A stretch of DNA of 64,000 nucleotides from Pseudalkalibacillus hwajinpoensis. Lineage in GTDB: Bacteria; Bacillota; Bacilli; Bacillales; Guptibacillaceae. Each line of letters begins with the position of its first letter. Positions within the stretch are counted from its first letter, which is position 1. The position numbers and the translations under genes are program-made. The notes under the pieces are model-generated. The model was given only the letters and a program-made list of their open reading frames with translations, did no database searches and was not told the origin of the DNA. Positions 32,536 to 40,728 of the stretch are shown here, one piece after another. The DNA lies in NCBI RefSeq assembly GCF_015234585.1, contig NZ_JADFCM010000001.1:1054001-1118000 (forward strand), read 5' to 3'.

Positions 32536-33096
32536 ATGAATAAAAAAATCATTTTTGTGTTGTTTCTAGTCGTTCTATTGGTCATCACCTCGTTTAACAT
32601 CTATGACTTTCAGGTGTCTTCAAATGAAGACTTCCAGGCTGAAGTTCAAAAATTACAACATGAAAACAAGACTATCTTAGAAGAAAAAACCAAGCTAAAT
32701 CGGCTTCTTGAACGACAAGAACCAGTAGAAGTTCAATCACAGTATAATCCATTGTTAAAACAAATATCGACCTTTGTAAAAGTCGCTTTTGTTCAAAACA
32801 AAGAGACGTACCCAGAACGAAAGAAGCAAGCTGAAAAGATCATGAGTCATGAACTACGGAATATTTTCTTCCCCACAGATACCTACAAGGGGGATACCAG
32901 AACAGGTGTCAATGATGTCCAAGTATTCATCGAAGCAAGTAACCTCACAAATGATTATGCGACGGTGTTAGTGAGGTTCAAACACACTCTTTATTCATTG
33001 GAAAATGAACAAAAACAAGTTTCCCCAGTGTTTATAGAAATACACGCCCAACATCAAAATGAACAATGGATCGTAACGGATTTTACTGAAATATAA
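32536..33096 (+). CDS. VirB8-like bitopic protein
   Basis: 186 residues. One N-terminal TM helix ('IIFVLFLVVLLVITSFNIY'), a short coiled coil ('EVQKLQHENKTILEEKTKLN'), then an extracytoplasmic domain ('FIEASNLTNDYATVLVRFKH', 'VFIEIHAQHQNEQWIVTDF') with the strand pattern of the NTF2-like VirB8/TcpC fold. Assignment by topology and position after the wall hydrolase. A short 12-base gap precedes the next gene. Confidence 0.6.
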   Translation: MNKKIIFVLFLVVLLVITSFNIYDFQVSSNEDFQAEVQKLQHENKTILEEKTKLNRLLERQEPVEVQSQYNPLLKQISTFVKVAFVQNKETYPERKKQAEKIMSHELRNIFFPTDTYKGDTRTGVNDVQVFIEASNLTNDYATVLVRFKHTLYSLENEQKQVSPVFIEIHAQHQNEQWIVTDFTEI

Positions 33097-33110
33097 AGAG
33101 GTGGAGATGA

Positions 33111-33974
33111 ATGAAAAGACAAGCAGATTCAATTACAGAAAACACTTCTACCAAGTATCTTTTCGCCTTGAGTGCGATTGTTGTGTTACTTCTATTCTTT
33201 TTGTTTTCAGGGCTCGTATTCGGAAAAAACGATCCTGCAAAAGTACAACAAACCCCTTTGAAAGAGTCGTTAACGATTAGTGGATATGGAGAGTTGATTG
33301 TTGAAGATTGGATCTATAATCCGGATAGGAATTTTATGATCGTGACATTGAACCTTGAGAAATCACCTACCATTTATGAGGGGAATTTGATCTTTATAGC
33401 CCAGGAAAAAGAACATCCAAATCGAGATCTTCCAACTTCAGTAGAGTATCAAGATGGAAACCGATATGTCGTTAGTATCCAGCAGGTGAGTCCTTCATTT
33501 GAAGTCATGGCTTTAGATATTAATAAGGATGAAATCAGCAATGGATCACTCATACAAGGAGAACCATCTCCTCCTAAAGGAGGTGAGAAGAGCAATGAGT
33601 TAGCTCGTATCTATACAGACGAACGTAAAGTGAAAGTAGACACGCAATTGAGTGTTCAAACGGAAAAGGAGTATGAAGTTGCTGCAATATCACAAAAGAT
33701 CAACCAAGCGAAAAAAACGATTGAAGAGAAGCAGGAAATGATTCAAACGATCGAAGAGCGATTAAAAGAAATTGATCAAAAAGTGGTTGAATTAGAGTCA
33801 GAACAATTCTATGAAACGGAGGAAGAGAAGGAACAAACCAATGCGCAAATCAATCAATTGGAAAATAAGAAAGAACAGTTAAATCGTGAAGCTTCGGACG
33901 GTGAACTAGCCATACAAACGACAAGAGAAAAGCTCACGATGTTAAAAGAAAAACGAGATATGGTTGAGGATTAA
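33111..33974 (+). CDS. Membrane-anchored coiled-coil protein of the transfer operon
   Basis: 287 residues. TM helix near 18-40 ('YLFALSAIVVLLLFFLFSGL'), an extracellular beta-rich domain ('LTISGYGELIVEDWIYNPDR'), a Pro/Gly linker, and a C-terminal coiled coil from about 190 to the end ('KTIEEKQEMIQTIEERLKEI'). Last gene before the non-coding putative oriT. Its exact equivalent in model systems is unclear. Confidence 0.6.
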   Translation: MKRQADSITENTSTKYLFALSAIVVLLLFFLFSGLVFGKNDPAKVQQTPLKESLTISGYGELIVEDWIYNPDRNFMIVTLNLEKSPTIYEGNLIFIAQEKEHPNRDLPTSVEYQDGNRYVVSIQQVSPSFEVMALDINKDEISNGSLIQGEPSPPKGGEKSNELARIYTDERKVKVDTQLSVQTEKEYEVAAISQKINQAKKTIEEKQEMIQTIEERLKEIDQKVVELESEQFYETEEEKEQTNAQINQLENKKEQLNREASDGELAIQTTREKLTMLKEKRDMVED

Positions 33975-34225
33975 TGTCCCTTTTATGTGCTTCATTTATG
34001 AACACGTTAGCGACACATCGCCTGTGTTATGGCCACACAGTTCATTTGAAAGTGAATGTAGGGTGCTGTTTTAGCAACACATTGAAGACACATCTGGCGG
34101 TTTTCTTGTTCCCATCGTGTTGCCCGGCTCTGCCGGGATTCCCACACCAAGTGGGAACAAAAACCCCTTATGCTCTTTTCTATCTAAGCACTGGTTTACA
34201 GACTACATCAATTGGAGGGTGTTCA
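33975..34225 (+). other. Probable oriT region upstream of the mobilisation genes
   Basis: Non-coding DNA between the last channel gene and the relaxase operon, the same place as oriT in MobL-type plasmids such as pLS20. It is more GC-rich than its surroundings and full of inverted repeats: CCCGGC-TCT-GCCGGG (about 34121-34135), and TTCCCAC-ACCAA-GTGGGAA with an outer TTGTTCCCA/GTGGGAACAA pairing (about 34108-34165). The upstream reading of the accessory protein's frame through this region is very Cys- and His-rich and not protein-like. Confidence 0.55.
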
Positions 34226-34483
34226 ATGGAAATTCGAATTCGGTATATGGATCCTAGAACGGTTCAAAGAATTGATGAACTTGCCAATGAAAAAGGATTG
34301 AGTCGCCAAGAGTTTTTACACGCTCAGTTGCATCAATTAGCCGTCTTTCGTGAAGAGAATGAACGAGAAAAACGGTTAAACCAATTGGTTGATCGAAACA
34401 TTCAAACGATGACACATTGTTACACAGCGATACGAGAAATGTATGACATTTTGCATTTTGAAGAATCAGGTGAAAAACCATGA
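34226..34483 (+). CDS. Ribbon-helix-helix relaxosome accessory protein
   Basis: 85 residues; ATG 34226 with GGAGGGTG upstream. 'MEIRIRYMDPRTVQRIDELA' then 'NEKGLSRQEFLHAQLHQLAV' is a typical beta-strand/helix/helix RHH DNA-binding head, followed by a coiled-coil tail. In MobL systems such auxiliary proteins bind oriT beside the relaxase. It overlaps the relaxase gene by 4 bases (ATGA), so they are translationally coupled. Confidence 0.75.
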   Translation: MEIRIRYMDPRTVQRIDELANEKGLSRQEFLHAQLHQLAVFREENEREKRLNQLVDRNIQTMTHCYTAIREMYDILHFEESGEKP

Positions 34484-35655
34484 GTGAAACGGTCACACCT
34501 GGTGTGGTTTTAAAAACAAAATTTGTGACTGGGAATCAAAAGGGATTCCAAGATTACGTTCAGTATGTGGATCGCGAAGAAGCAAAAGGAAAAGGAGAAG
34601 TACACCTGTCTGTTTTCAATTTATATAACGATTATATGGATGACCCAGACAAAACCTCAGCCTTGTTCACCCAACAAACAGATCATCTATCAATGGAAGG
34701 AAAAAGTGGAATTAAATCGTTATTTAGACAAGCTCAAGAAAATAATAGCGTCATGTGGCAGGACGTCATTACGTTTGATAATGAGTGGCTTCAACAACAA
34801 GGAGTATACGATCAGCAATCGCATACTCTTGATGAGAATCGATTGAAGCAAGTTACCAGGAAATCGATGCAGACCATGTTGAAAAAAGAAGGACTATTGG
34901 AAAGCGCAATCTGGTCTGCGGCTATTCATTATAACACCGATAACATTCATATTCATGTTGCAACGGTAGAACCAAATCCAACGCGTGAGCGAGGCAAACG
35001 CAAGCCGAAAACGTTAGATGCGATGAAGAGTGAAGTGGTCAACGGATTGCTCGATCGAGATCAAGAACGGAATCAAATAAATTCTTTAATTCGAGACCAT
35101 ATGGTTCATTCCAAAAAAGAAATGAGCAGCTTGGAGTGGCAAAATCGTGAGCTTAAACCGTTATTCTTGGAAGTCTATCATCAGTTACCCAATGATAGAA
35201 GGAAGTGGCAATATGGCTATCAAACACTCAATCCAATTCGTGGGAAGATTGACGAACTCACTACCAGTTATTTAAACAAGAATCATAAAGAAGATATGAA
35301 GCATTTGCATCAGAAACTTGATCAAGAAGTCGAGGTGTTACAACGTGCATATGGAGATGGGGAGAAAGACAAAAAGCGTTATCAGCATTATAAACAGAAC
35401 AAGCTTGAGGATCTCTATAAAAGGATGGGGAATGCTTTTCTTCAAGAAATAAAAAGTTATGACCGGCAACAGAATTCAAAGCAAGAATCACACTCTACTT
35501 CTGCATCCCATCCTTCCATTCGCTCTATGCCTCCTGGTTTTCAATTACAGAGATCGTTGAAAAGAATTCAACGCTCAATGGATCAGACCTATGACCAATT
35601 TATCAACGATCTGGATCATCAGAAATTGGAACGTGATATTGAACGAGAAAGGTAG
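34480..35655 (+). CDS. mobL: MobL-family relaxase
   Basis: 391 residues. The N-terminus 'TPGVVLKTKFVTGNQKGFQD', 'YVQYVDREEAKGKGEV' is the MobL signature. The histidine cluster 'SAAIHYNTDNIHIHVATVEP' (near 150-165) is the metal-binding HxH motif, and Tyr residues in 'FQDYVQYVD' are candidates for the nicking residue. The C-terminal half is helical and basic. It nicks oriT and leads the DNA strand through the T4SS. The accessory gene overlaps upstream and another small accessory gene follows 7 bases on. Confidence 0.88.
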   Translation: MSETVTPGVVLKTKFVTGNQKGFQDYVQYVDREEAKGKGEVHLSVFNLYNDYMDDPDKTSALFTQQTDHLSMEGKSGIKSLFRQAQENNSVMWQDVITFDNEWLQQQGVYDQQSHTLDENRLKQVTRKSMQTMLKKEGLLESAIWSAAIHYNTDNIHIHVATVEPNPTRERGKRKPKTLDAMKSEVVNGLLDRDQERNQINSLIRDHMVHSKKEMSSLEWQNRELKPLFLEVYHQLPNDRRKWQYGYQTLNPIRGKIDELTTSYLNKNHKEDMKHLHQKLDQEVEVLQRAYGDGEKDKKRYQHYKQNKLEDLYKRMGNAFLQEIKSYDRQQNSKQESHSTSASHPSIRSMPPGFQLQRSLKRIQRSMDQTYDQFINDLDHQKLERDIERER

Positions 35656-35662
35656 GTTGGAA

Positions 35663-36073
35663 ATGATGCGGAAACGCCAAAACGTTACATTACATGAAGA
35701 AACGATTGATTTAATAAACGAGTACCAGGAGCAACATCATATTCGATATCCTGGGGAAGCTTTGGACCGTATTGTTGCGGAATGGGAAGAACAACAGTCG
35801 AGGGATCATTCAATGGAATATGTAATGAGTTTGATGGCCACTCGTTTTCAAGAGGTCTATTCTGAAGAGATGAAACGGTTACGCTTAGCAGCAAACAGCA
35901 CCAACAAAAATACGCAAGTGCTTCTCGAATTGATGAATGGATTTGCGATGGATCAAAACTTGGAGAGCTGTGTCACCACACAGCTTTTTGAGAGCCAGGC
36001 AATGAAAGATGCGAGGGAAGCTGTTGAAGAACGGATCAGTAATCAACGGCAAAAAAGAATTAGTGCCGAATAG
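35663..36073 (+). CDS. Second RHH/coiled-coil mobilisation accessory protein
   Basis: 136 residues from ATG 35663 (AGGTTGG upstream). 'RKRQNVTLHEETIDLINEYQ' and 'RYPGEALDRIVAEWEE' look like an RHH head; the rest is helical ('YSEEMKRLRLAANSTNKNTQ'). Probably the Aux2-like partner of the relaxase, as in pLS20, where two auxiliary proteins assist the relaxase. Confidence 0.6.
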   Translation: MMRKRQNVTLHEETIDLINEYQEQHHIRYPGEALDRIVAEWEEQQSRDHSMEYVMSLMATRFQEVYSEEMKRLRLAANSTNKNTQVLLELMNGFAMDQNLESCVTTQLFESQAMKDAREAVEERISNQRQKRISAE

Positions 36074-36139
36074 GCAAGGGTTATCAACTTATCTTATTTT
36101 GTTTTTCATTACCTTCAAATATGGAGAGGAGTTGGATTT

Positions 36140-36421
36140 ATGTTGTTGTTTAATCAAAACTATGAGATGGGTGTATTTAAAGGTTTTGGTGATCGAAATG
36201 AACTAGTTATCGTAGTAGGATCTCAGGAATATGTGCTTGAGTTAAACCAACAAGAGATAGGTGACGTCGCATATCATTTAATGCATCATGAGAACTTACT
36301 CATTCCTTTTAATAAAGAAACGCAGCAGTTGGTTTTAAATTCTGATCAGCACTATGATGAAGAAGAAATGGAAGAGCTCATGAATATCAGTGAGGGAGCT
36401 GATGACCATGGCGAAGAGTAA
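36140..36421 (+). CDS. Hypothetical acidic protein (93 aa)
   Basis: ATG 36140 with GAGAGGAG. Acidic ('LVIVVGSQEYVLELNQQEIG', 'YDEEEMEELMNISEGADDHG'). Its last 14 bases overlap the start of the ArdC-like gene, so the two are coupled. The acidic character suggests a DNA mimic or a partner for the ArdC-like protein, which is speculative. Confidence 0.55.
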   Translation: MLLFNQNYEMGVFKGFGDRNELVIVVGSQEYVLELNQQEIGDVAYHLMHHENLLIPFNKETQQLVLNSDQHYDEEEMEELMNISEGADDHGEE

Positions 36422-37901
36422 ACGACCTTATCAAAAAAAGTCACCTGAACAAATCAAAGAGGAAATCGAAAAACTCACGGCTGGAATGGAAGAACGTATT
36501 TCAAATTACTTTCATTCGCCGGACCAGTTAAAAGAGTACTTGGACTTTATGGGTAAGTTTTATCGCTATTCTCCTCGAAATACAGTACTCATCGAATCCC
36601 AGTTCCAAGGAGCTGAAGCTGTTGGATCATATGCTTTTTGGAAGGAAAAAGGCTTTCCAGTGAATAAAGGAGAAAAAAGCATTAAAATACTTGTTCCCAA
36701 TCGATTAGGAGAGCAATTTCAGAATAGAGAGGGGGAATGGATCCCTCTTAAAAAAGCAACCAAACAAGAGAAGCAACAAGTCAAAGACGGCCAACTCGAT
36801 AAACGAGATGGTCGTCTTGTTTTTTCTACAGGAAGTGTATTCGATATTTCTCAAACGAGCGCCACGCAAAAGGACTTACCTCACATCTTTCCGAACAAGT
36901 GGATCGATGGAGAAGTTGATAACTACCGTCAGTTAAGGGAGGGTATGGAGGCGATTGCAGAAAAGAATCACATTCGAATTGTAGAACCTTATGAAGAGCT
37001 TGGGACGGCCAAAGGAGTTAGTTATACAGAAAGGGGCGAGGTGGCTCTTAATCCCCGGAATTCTGAACGTCAGGATGCCAAGACTTTACTCCATGAACTT
37101 ACACACGCCAAACTCCATACTAAGGACAATTTCAACGCCTCCTCAAAACCTGAGAAAGAATTTCAGGCGGAAATGACAGCTTATACTGTTGCTTCCTATT
37201 TCAATATTGATACCAGTGACTACTCTTTAGGTTATCTGCATAACTGGACGAAGGGGCATGAATTTAAAGACCATGAAAGTTTGCTACAAGAAGTTCAGTT
37301 AACAGCTAAAGAATTTATTACGACCATTGAAGAATCCATAGACCAAGAAAAGGAAGGAGAAAAAACTATGAGTTTTAGTGAATCAAAACATGATATGGAA
37401 GAGGATAAACAAGAAAGAGAGGGAGTATCTACAGAAAAGCTTTCGGAAATATACCGAATCCAGGTGAGCAAGGCTGAGAAGGATAGCGTGCCTTTTAATA
37501 AGGAAGAAAAACTTGATAAGCATTATTCTCATCAAGACTTCAAAGATGCTTATAAAAGAGAGGTCACGAACTTTTTTGAACCAATGGTCGGAAAAGGGTT
37601 AGATAAAGAAGAAAACAATGACTGGCAAGAACGTTTAAGAAAGATACGTGCTTTTCAAGATACTCATAGTAAAGATGAGGTGTATCATCTTAAAAAGGAA
37701 TCTCTTCAAGAGTTGAAAGAATTGCTATTTACTGATCGTGGAGAGCGTCGCCTGTATCAAATTGAAAGTAAGTTGGATAGAGAGTTCTATAAAGAGAAGG
37801 AAAAAGAAACTCCCACTTCGGAAGTTAATAATGGAAAGCGGAGTAAGGAGGATTTTCAGTATATGGAAATGAAAATAGAAAAGGAAGAGGTAGAGCGTTA
37901 G
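36408..37901 (+). CDS. ArdC-like antirestriction protein with HExxH-type metallopeptidase domain
   Basis: 497 residues from ATG 36408 (GAGGGAG upstream). N-terminal ArdC/DUF1738 ssDNA-binding domain: 'FYRYSPRNTVLIESQFQGAE', 'YAFWKEKGFPVNKGEKSIKI'. The zinc peptidase motif 'KTLLHELTHAKLHT' is near residue 229, with a third ligand likely in 'KEFQAEMTAYTVASYFNI'. The C-terminal third is charged and helical. ArdC binds incoming single strands and protects the element from host restriction during transfer. The peptidase part may process host or element proteins. Confidence 0.82.
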   Translation: MAKSKRPYQKKSPEQIKEEIEKLTAGMEERISNYFHSPDQLKEYLDFMGKFYRYSPRNTVLIESQFQGAEAVGSYAFWKEKGFPVNKGEKSIKILVPNRLGEQFQNREGEWIPLKKATKQEKQQVKDGQLDKRDGRLVFSTGSVFDISQTSATQKDLPHIFPNKWIDGEVDNYRQLREGMEAIAEKNHIRIVEPYEELGTAKGVSYTERGEVALNPRNSERQDAKTLLHELTHAKLHTKDNFNASSKPEKEFQAEMTAYTVASYFNIDTSDYSLGYLHNWTKGHEFKDHESLLQEVQLTAKEFITTIEESIDQEKEGEKTMSFSESKHDMEEDKQEREGVSTEKLSEIYRIQVSKAEKDSVPFNKEEKLDKHYSHQDFKDAYKREVTNFFEPMVGKGLDKEENNDWQERLRKIRAFQDTHSKDEVYHLKKESLQELKELLFTDRGERRLYQIESKLDREFYKEKEKETPTSEVNNGKRSKEDFQYMEMKIEKEEVER

Positions 37902-37929
37902 GCAGGGAGATTCCTCCCTGTCTGTTTTT
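37901..37929 (+). terminator. Terminator closing the transfer operon
   Basis: GGCAGGGAG and CTCCCTGTC form a stem around a short loop, followed by TGTTTTTTT, directly after the ArdC-like stop. Confidence 0.8.
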
Positions 37930-37955
37930 TTATCTAATTTTAGGTGAATTGCTAT

Positions 37956-38131
37956 ATGGCCAAACATGTAAGCGCGGATTAAGTGGAGATTGCTCGTAAT
38001 GTGGAGCTCATAGACTATCTTGAGCGAAAAGGTACTATCGACATCAAGAGCATGACAGCTTGGTAATCAAAGATCAAATGTATGCCTGGAATTCTCGATA
38101 CGAAAAAGAAAAACCGGTTCTAGTTACTTAA
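37956..38131 (+). pseudogene. Truncated DUF3991/TOPRIM-type gene
   Basis: ATG 37956 reads MAKHVSAD, an in-frame TAA, then 'VEIARNVELIDYLERKG'. After a deletion and frame change comes 'HDSLVIKDQMYAWNSRYEKE', ending TAA 38129-38131. Both blocks are recognisable pieces of the N-terminal zinc-finger/DUF3991 region of plasmid primase-like proteins (usually hundreds of residues). The TOPRIM part is gone. The break marks the end of the conjugation core; the next gene's stop codon follows without a gap. Confidence 0.7.
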
Positions 38132-39046
38132 TTATGGATGATTAATATCTTTAAAGGTTGAATGGTCTCTTCTAGCTATCCACAATGTGTGCTCTCGAGA
38201 TATTGCCTTTTCTGCATCACCAATAAAATTAGGTAAATCACTTTCTTTAATACGAATTCCTCTATCATATATAAACTCTAATTCCATTGCCGTTACACTG
38301 TATGCCTCAATTAACTCTTGATATCTCTTTACTTGTATCCAGGATATTAGCGAGGTACTTATGGTAACAAACAATCCTACAAAGTTTACTGCCAGGTCAG
38401 AATTTAAAAATAATATAATCACAGCCACTATAGCTAATAATTGAAATGAAAAAGCTGTATAAAACCATATGTTTTTATCTCGACTGTTTTCTTGTGCTTT
38501 ATTCGTATACCAATTAATTTGATTTTGAATACGCTGAGCCAAATATACTTCCTTCCTTTTTTCTTCAGGTAAAGCTTTAAACGATTGCATTTCATCTGTA
38601 ATTATAGTATTACCCTCTGTGATACTTAAGGTTAATAGTTTGGACACACCCCCGTGTTTTTTTAGAATGTCCTTAATATCCTTTATATAAATATTCTCGG
38701 ATTCTTTTTGATCATATGGATGCACAGAATTTATAAACTTCCAACTCATAGTCTTGATAGATTCCGCAATAGCTCTTCCGTCATACCACTTCTTTTGTAA
38801 ATTGGAGTTATGAACAATCCATGTAAATAACGCGCTTAATAAGATTAAAAATACGATTGCAGTACTGTAAACTCTTAGAAATGAACTTGATTTAATAAGA
38901 GGAAGACAACAGCTTAATGATAATGCTGAGATTAATAATATTAAACTCCATTTGAACAAACCTATATATCGATTTTGAGATTTTATAGATAGTTTGCTTG
39001 CTTCATGATAATAATAGGGGAATTTTTCTTCTATTTTTTCAGCCAT
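38132..39046 (-). CDS. SLATT/DUF4231 membrane effector candidate
   Basis: 304 residues from ATG at complement 39044-39046 (TTGGAGG upstream). Two paired-TM units: 'WSLILLISALSLSCCLPLI' plus 'VYSTAIVFLILLSALFTWIV', and 'WFYTAFSFQLLAIVAVIILF' plus 'FVGLFVTISTSLISWIQVKR'. Each is followed by a helix with the SLATT look ('KWYDGRAIAESIKTMSWKFI'; 'QELIEAYSVTAMELEFIYDR'). SLATT proteins are predicted pore-forming effectors in nucleotide-signalling defence systems. It is divergent from two TIR genes 86 bases away. Confidence 0.75.
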   Translation of the reverse strand: MAEKIEEKFPYYYHEASKLSIKSQNRYIGLFKWSLILLISALSLSCCLPLIKSSSFLRVYSTAIVFLILLSALFTWIVHNSNLQKKWYDGRAIAESIKTMSWKFINSVHPYDQKESENIYIKDIKDILKKHGGVSKLLTLSITEGNTIITDEMQSFKALPEEKRKEVYLAQRIQNQINWYTNKAQENSRDKNIWFYTAFSFQLLAIVAVIILFLNSDLAVNFVGLFVTISTSLISWIQVKRYQELIEAYSVTAMELEFIYDRGIRIKESDLPNFIGDAEKAISREHTLWIARRDHSTFKDINHP

Positions 39047-39131
39047 AATAACCTCCAATTATTGTATTAGTTATTTTTTACCATTATTATAGGTGTATGT
39101 ATTATTTTAACTCAGTTTAGGAGGATGTACT

Positions 39132-39533
39132 ATGACAAATAAAAATGTTTTTGTTAGTTTTCATTATGGATTGGACAAGCATTATAAGAATCTACTTAAT
39201 GCATGGGATGCTAATACGGCTTTTAATTTTAAATTTACAGATAGATCAGTAAAAGTACCAATTAATAGTAATAATGCAAGTGTGATAAGAGCTGGAATTA
39301 CCAAAAAAATGAAGACGGCTAGATATTGTCTAGTTATAGTTGGACAGGAAACACATAAGAGTCAATGGGTAGACTGGGAAATAAGAAAAGCAAAGGAACT
39401 TGGTTTAAAGTTAATAGGTGTAAAAATATCGAATTCCAATCCCTCCCCTTCTGCTTTATTGGGCTCCAATGCTACATGGGCACGAAGCTTTTCTCAAGAA
39501 GGAATTATTAAGGCTCTAAACCAAATGTTATAA
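39132..39533 (+). CDS. TIR-like protein (Thoeris ThsB type)
   Basis: 133 residues, ATG 39132 with TAGGAGGA. 'NKNVFVSFHYGLDKHYKNLL' opens a DUF1863/TIR-like fold, with 'VIRAGITKKMKTARYCLVIV', 'SQWVDWEIRKAKELGLKLIG' as the helix carrying the catalytic Glu (W-E). This subfamily is the ThsB branch of TIR domains, which make an NAD-derived signal on phage infection. 12 bases separate it from the second TIR gene. The divergent SLATT protein is the likely effector. Confidence 0.8.
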   Translation: MTNKNVFVSFHYGLDKHYKNLLNAWDANTAFNFKFTDRSVKVPINSNNASVIRAGITKKMKTARYCLVIVGQETHKSQWVDWEIRKAKELGLKLIGVKISNSNPSPSALLGSNATWARSFSQEGIIKALNQML

Positions 39534-39545
39534 AGGAGGAAAGTT

Positions 39546-40133
39546 ATGAGGAAAAAAGGAAAAAATTTAGCTAACCCATATTTGCAGAAGAGTTATCTAT
39601 TTGAAGATAAAGAATATAATAGTTATAACGCATGTATTTTTCTTTCGCATATAAGTGAAGATAAGGAAAAAGTTAAAAGGATTGGGGAGTATATTCAAAA
39701 CGCTGGTTTTGACATTTATCTTGATATTTATGACTCAGAACTTCAAGTAGCTGCTGACAATGGTGATCATGAAGCCATTACAAAATGTATAGAAAATGGA
39801 ATAAAAGCTAGCACACATATTATGTGTGTTATATCAGAAGAAACTAAAAAAAAGGGTTCGTGGTGGGTGCCTTATGAAATTGGGTTTGGAAAGAGTAGTA
39901 GTGTCCATGTTTCATCCTTACTACTCAAAGAATTTGACACATCAAAAATACCTTCGTATTTATTTATATCTGATATTATATATGGTGCTAAAAGTTTAAA
40001 CGAATTCTTGCTGAAAGTTTATAAAGAATCTAGCTCACTATTAGAGAAAAGTTACGCAAAACATTACCCCAATATTGTTAAACATAACGCAATGCCCCAT
40101 CCCCTAGACAATTACTTAGATTGGCAAGCATGA
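39546..40133 (+). CDS. TIR-domain protein
   Basis: 195 residues, ATG 39546 with AAAGGAGG. 'NACIFLSHISEDKEKVKRIG', 'YIQNAGFDIYLDIYDSEL', 'CIENGIKASTHIMCVISEET' and 'SWWVPYEIGFGKSSSVHVSS' are TIR strands and helices. The Glu of 'YEIG' sits at the NADase position. It differs from the neighbouring TIR gene (it belongs to a classical TIR_2-like branch), so the locus has two distinct TIRs, as in Thoeris loci with several sensors. Confidence 0.8.
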   Translation: MRKKGKNLANPYLQKSYLFEDKEYNSYNACIFLSHISEDKEKVKRIGEYIQNAGFDIYLDIYDSELQVAADNGDHEAITKCIENGIKASTHIMCVISEETKKKGSWWVPYEIGFGKSSSVHVSSLLLKEFDTSKIPSYLFISDIIYGAKSLNEFLLKVYKESSSLLEKSYAKHYPNIVKHNAMPHPLDNYLDWQA

Positions 40134-40312
40134 TCCCCAACCTTATCAAGGTGATAATTGTAAGCAGAACAATATATAATTATAGTTGTTGACGGATTGT
40201 TGACCGAATACGTCAACAACTACTTTTTAGAATCATAATTAATCATACACCTATTTAGTGAAACTCAGTTATACCGGCTTTCTTTATGATTTATCGATAT
40301 TATTAAGAAATC
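40133..40312 (+). repeat. Direct repeat A (element-end-like sequence)
   Basis: Two blocks, AAGGTGATAATTGTA...AGAACAATAT (40149-40173) and ATTTAGTGAAACTCAGTTAT to AAGAAATC (40253-40312), match the DNA just left of the tRNA-Ala fragment (52225-52332) in order and orientation. About 80 bases with a terminator are inserted between the blocks here. Confidence 0.6.
40183..40230 (+). terminator. Terminator after the TIR genes
   Basis: TAGTTGTTGACG (40183-40194) and CGTCAACAACTA (40211-40222) form a perfect 12-bp stem, then CTTTTT. Confidence 0.85.
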
Positions 40313-40332
40313 TATACTGAAAATAAAATGAA

Positions 40333-40362
40333 AACTTTGTATCAGGAAAGATACAAAGTTTA
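40333..40362. terminator. Hairpin terminator
   Basis: AACTTTGTATC and GATACAAAGTT form an 11-bp stem with a 6-base loop. On the minus strand it follows the small gene at 40364. Confidence 0.7.
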
Positions 40363-40363
40363 T

Positions 40364-40564
40364 TTATTTGATTTTTTTAACATCGTCTATAATGTTAGTT
40401 TCAGCTTCAGAAAGTTTTTCATATTTTTCATGAAATATAGTTCTGGCTTCTTCCTCAGAATTAGCTTGAATTATCTGTTTATTGCCTACAGGAGTACTAA
40501 GTCCAGTTTGTCCAATTTCCCCCTCAGTGTTATTTGTATGATAAGTAATCTCGTATTCTGACAT
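40364..40564 (-). CDS. Small hypothetical protein (66 aa)
   Basis: Minus strand, GAGGGGG 8-9 bases before the ATG. Soluble: 'SEYEITYHTNNTEGEIGQTG', 'NSEEEARTIFHEKYEKLSEA'. The second half resembles short 'strand then E-E-A-x-x-x-F' modules found in small bacterial proteins. No function known. Divergent from hsdR. Confidence 0.6.
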   Translation of the reverse strand: MSEYEITYHTNNTEGEIGQTGLSTPVGNKQIIQANSEEEARTIFHEKYEKLSEAETNIIDDVKKIK

Positions 40565-40693
40565 TTTCTAGCCCCCTCATATTTTGTTTAGTGATATTTT
40601 ACATATATATATCCATTTATTATCATTTTATTTTGAACTGAAGAGAAAATATAATACAGTTTTTTTATGATTGAACCAGTCAATGTATATTTT

Positions 40694-40702
40694 TGGTATA
40701 AT
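40694..40702 (+). promoter_or_regulatory. Extended -10 promoter for hsdR
   Basis: TGG directly before TATAAT (40697-40702), 27 bases upstream of the hsdR start; no good -35 at standard spacing. Confidence 0.45.
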
Positions 40703-40728
40703 ATATACATTAGATTTGGAGGACGGTG

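Noticed and set aside
33974..34225. N-terminal extension of the RHH protein
   Set aside because: Translation is Cys/His-rich and not protein-like, contains stem-loops, and ATG 34226 has its own GGAGGG site.
36009..36206. 65-codon plus-strand ORF
   Set aside because: Overlaps the ends of two better supported genes and has no ribosome binding site.
40328..40561. 77-codon plus-strand ORF opposite the small minus-strand gene
   Set aside because: It starts in a terminator hairpin and is antisense to an ORF with a GAGGGGG site.
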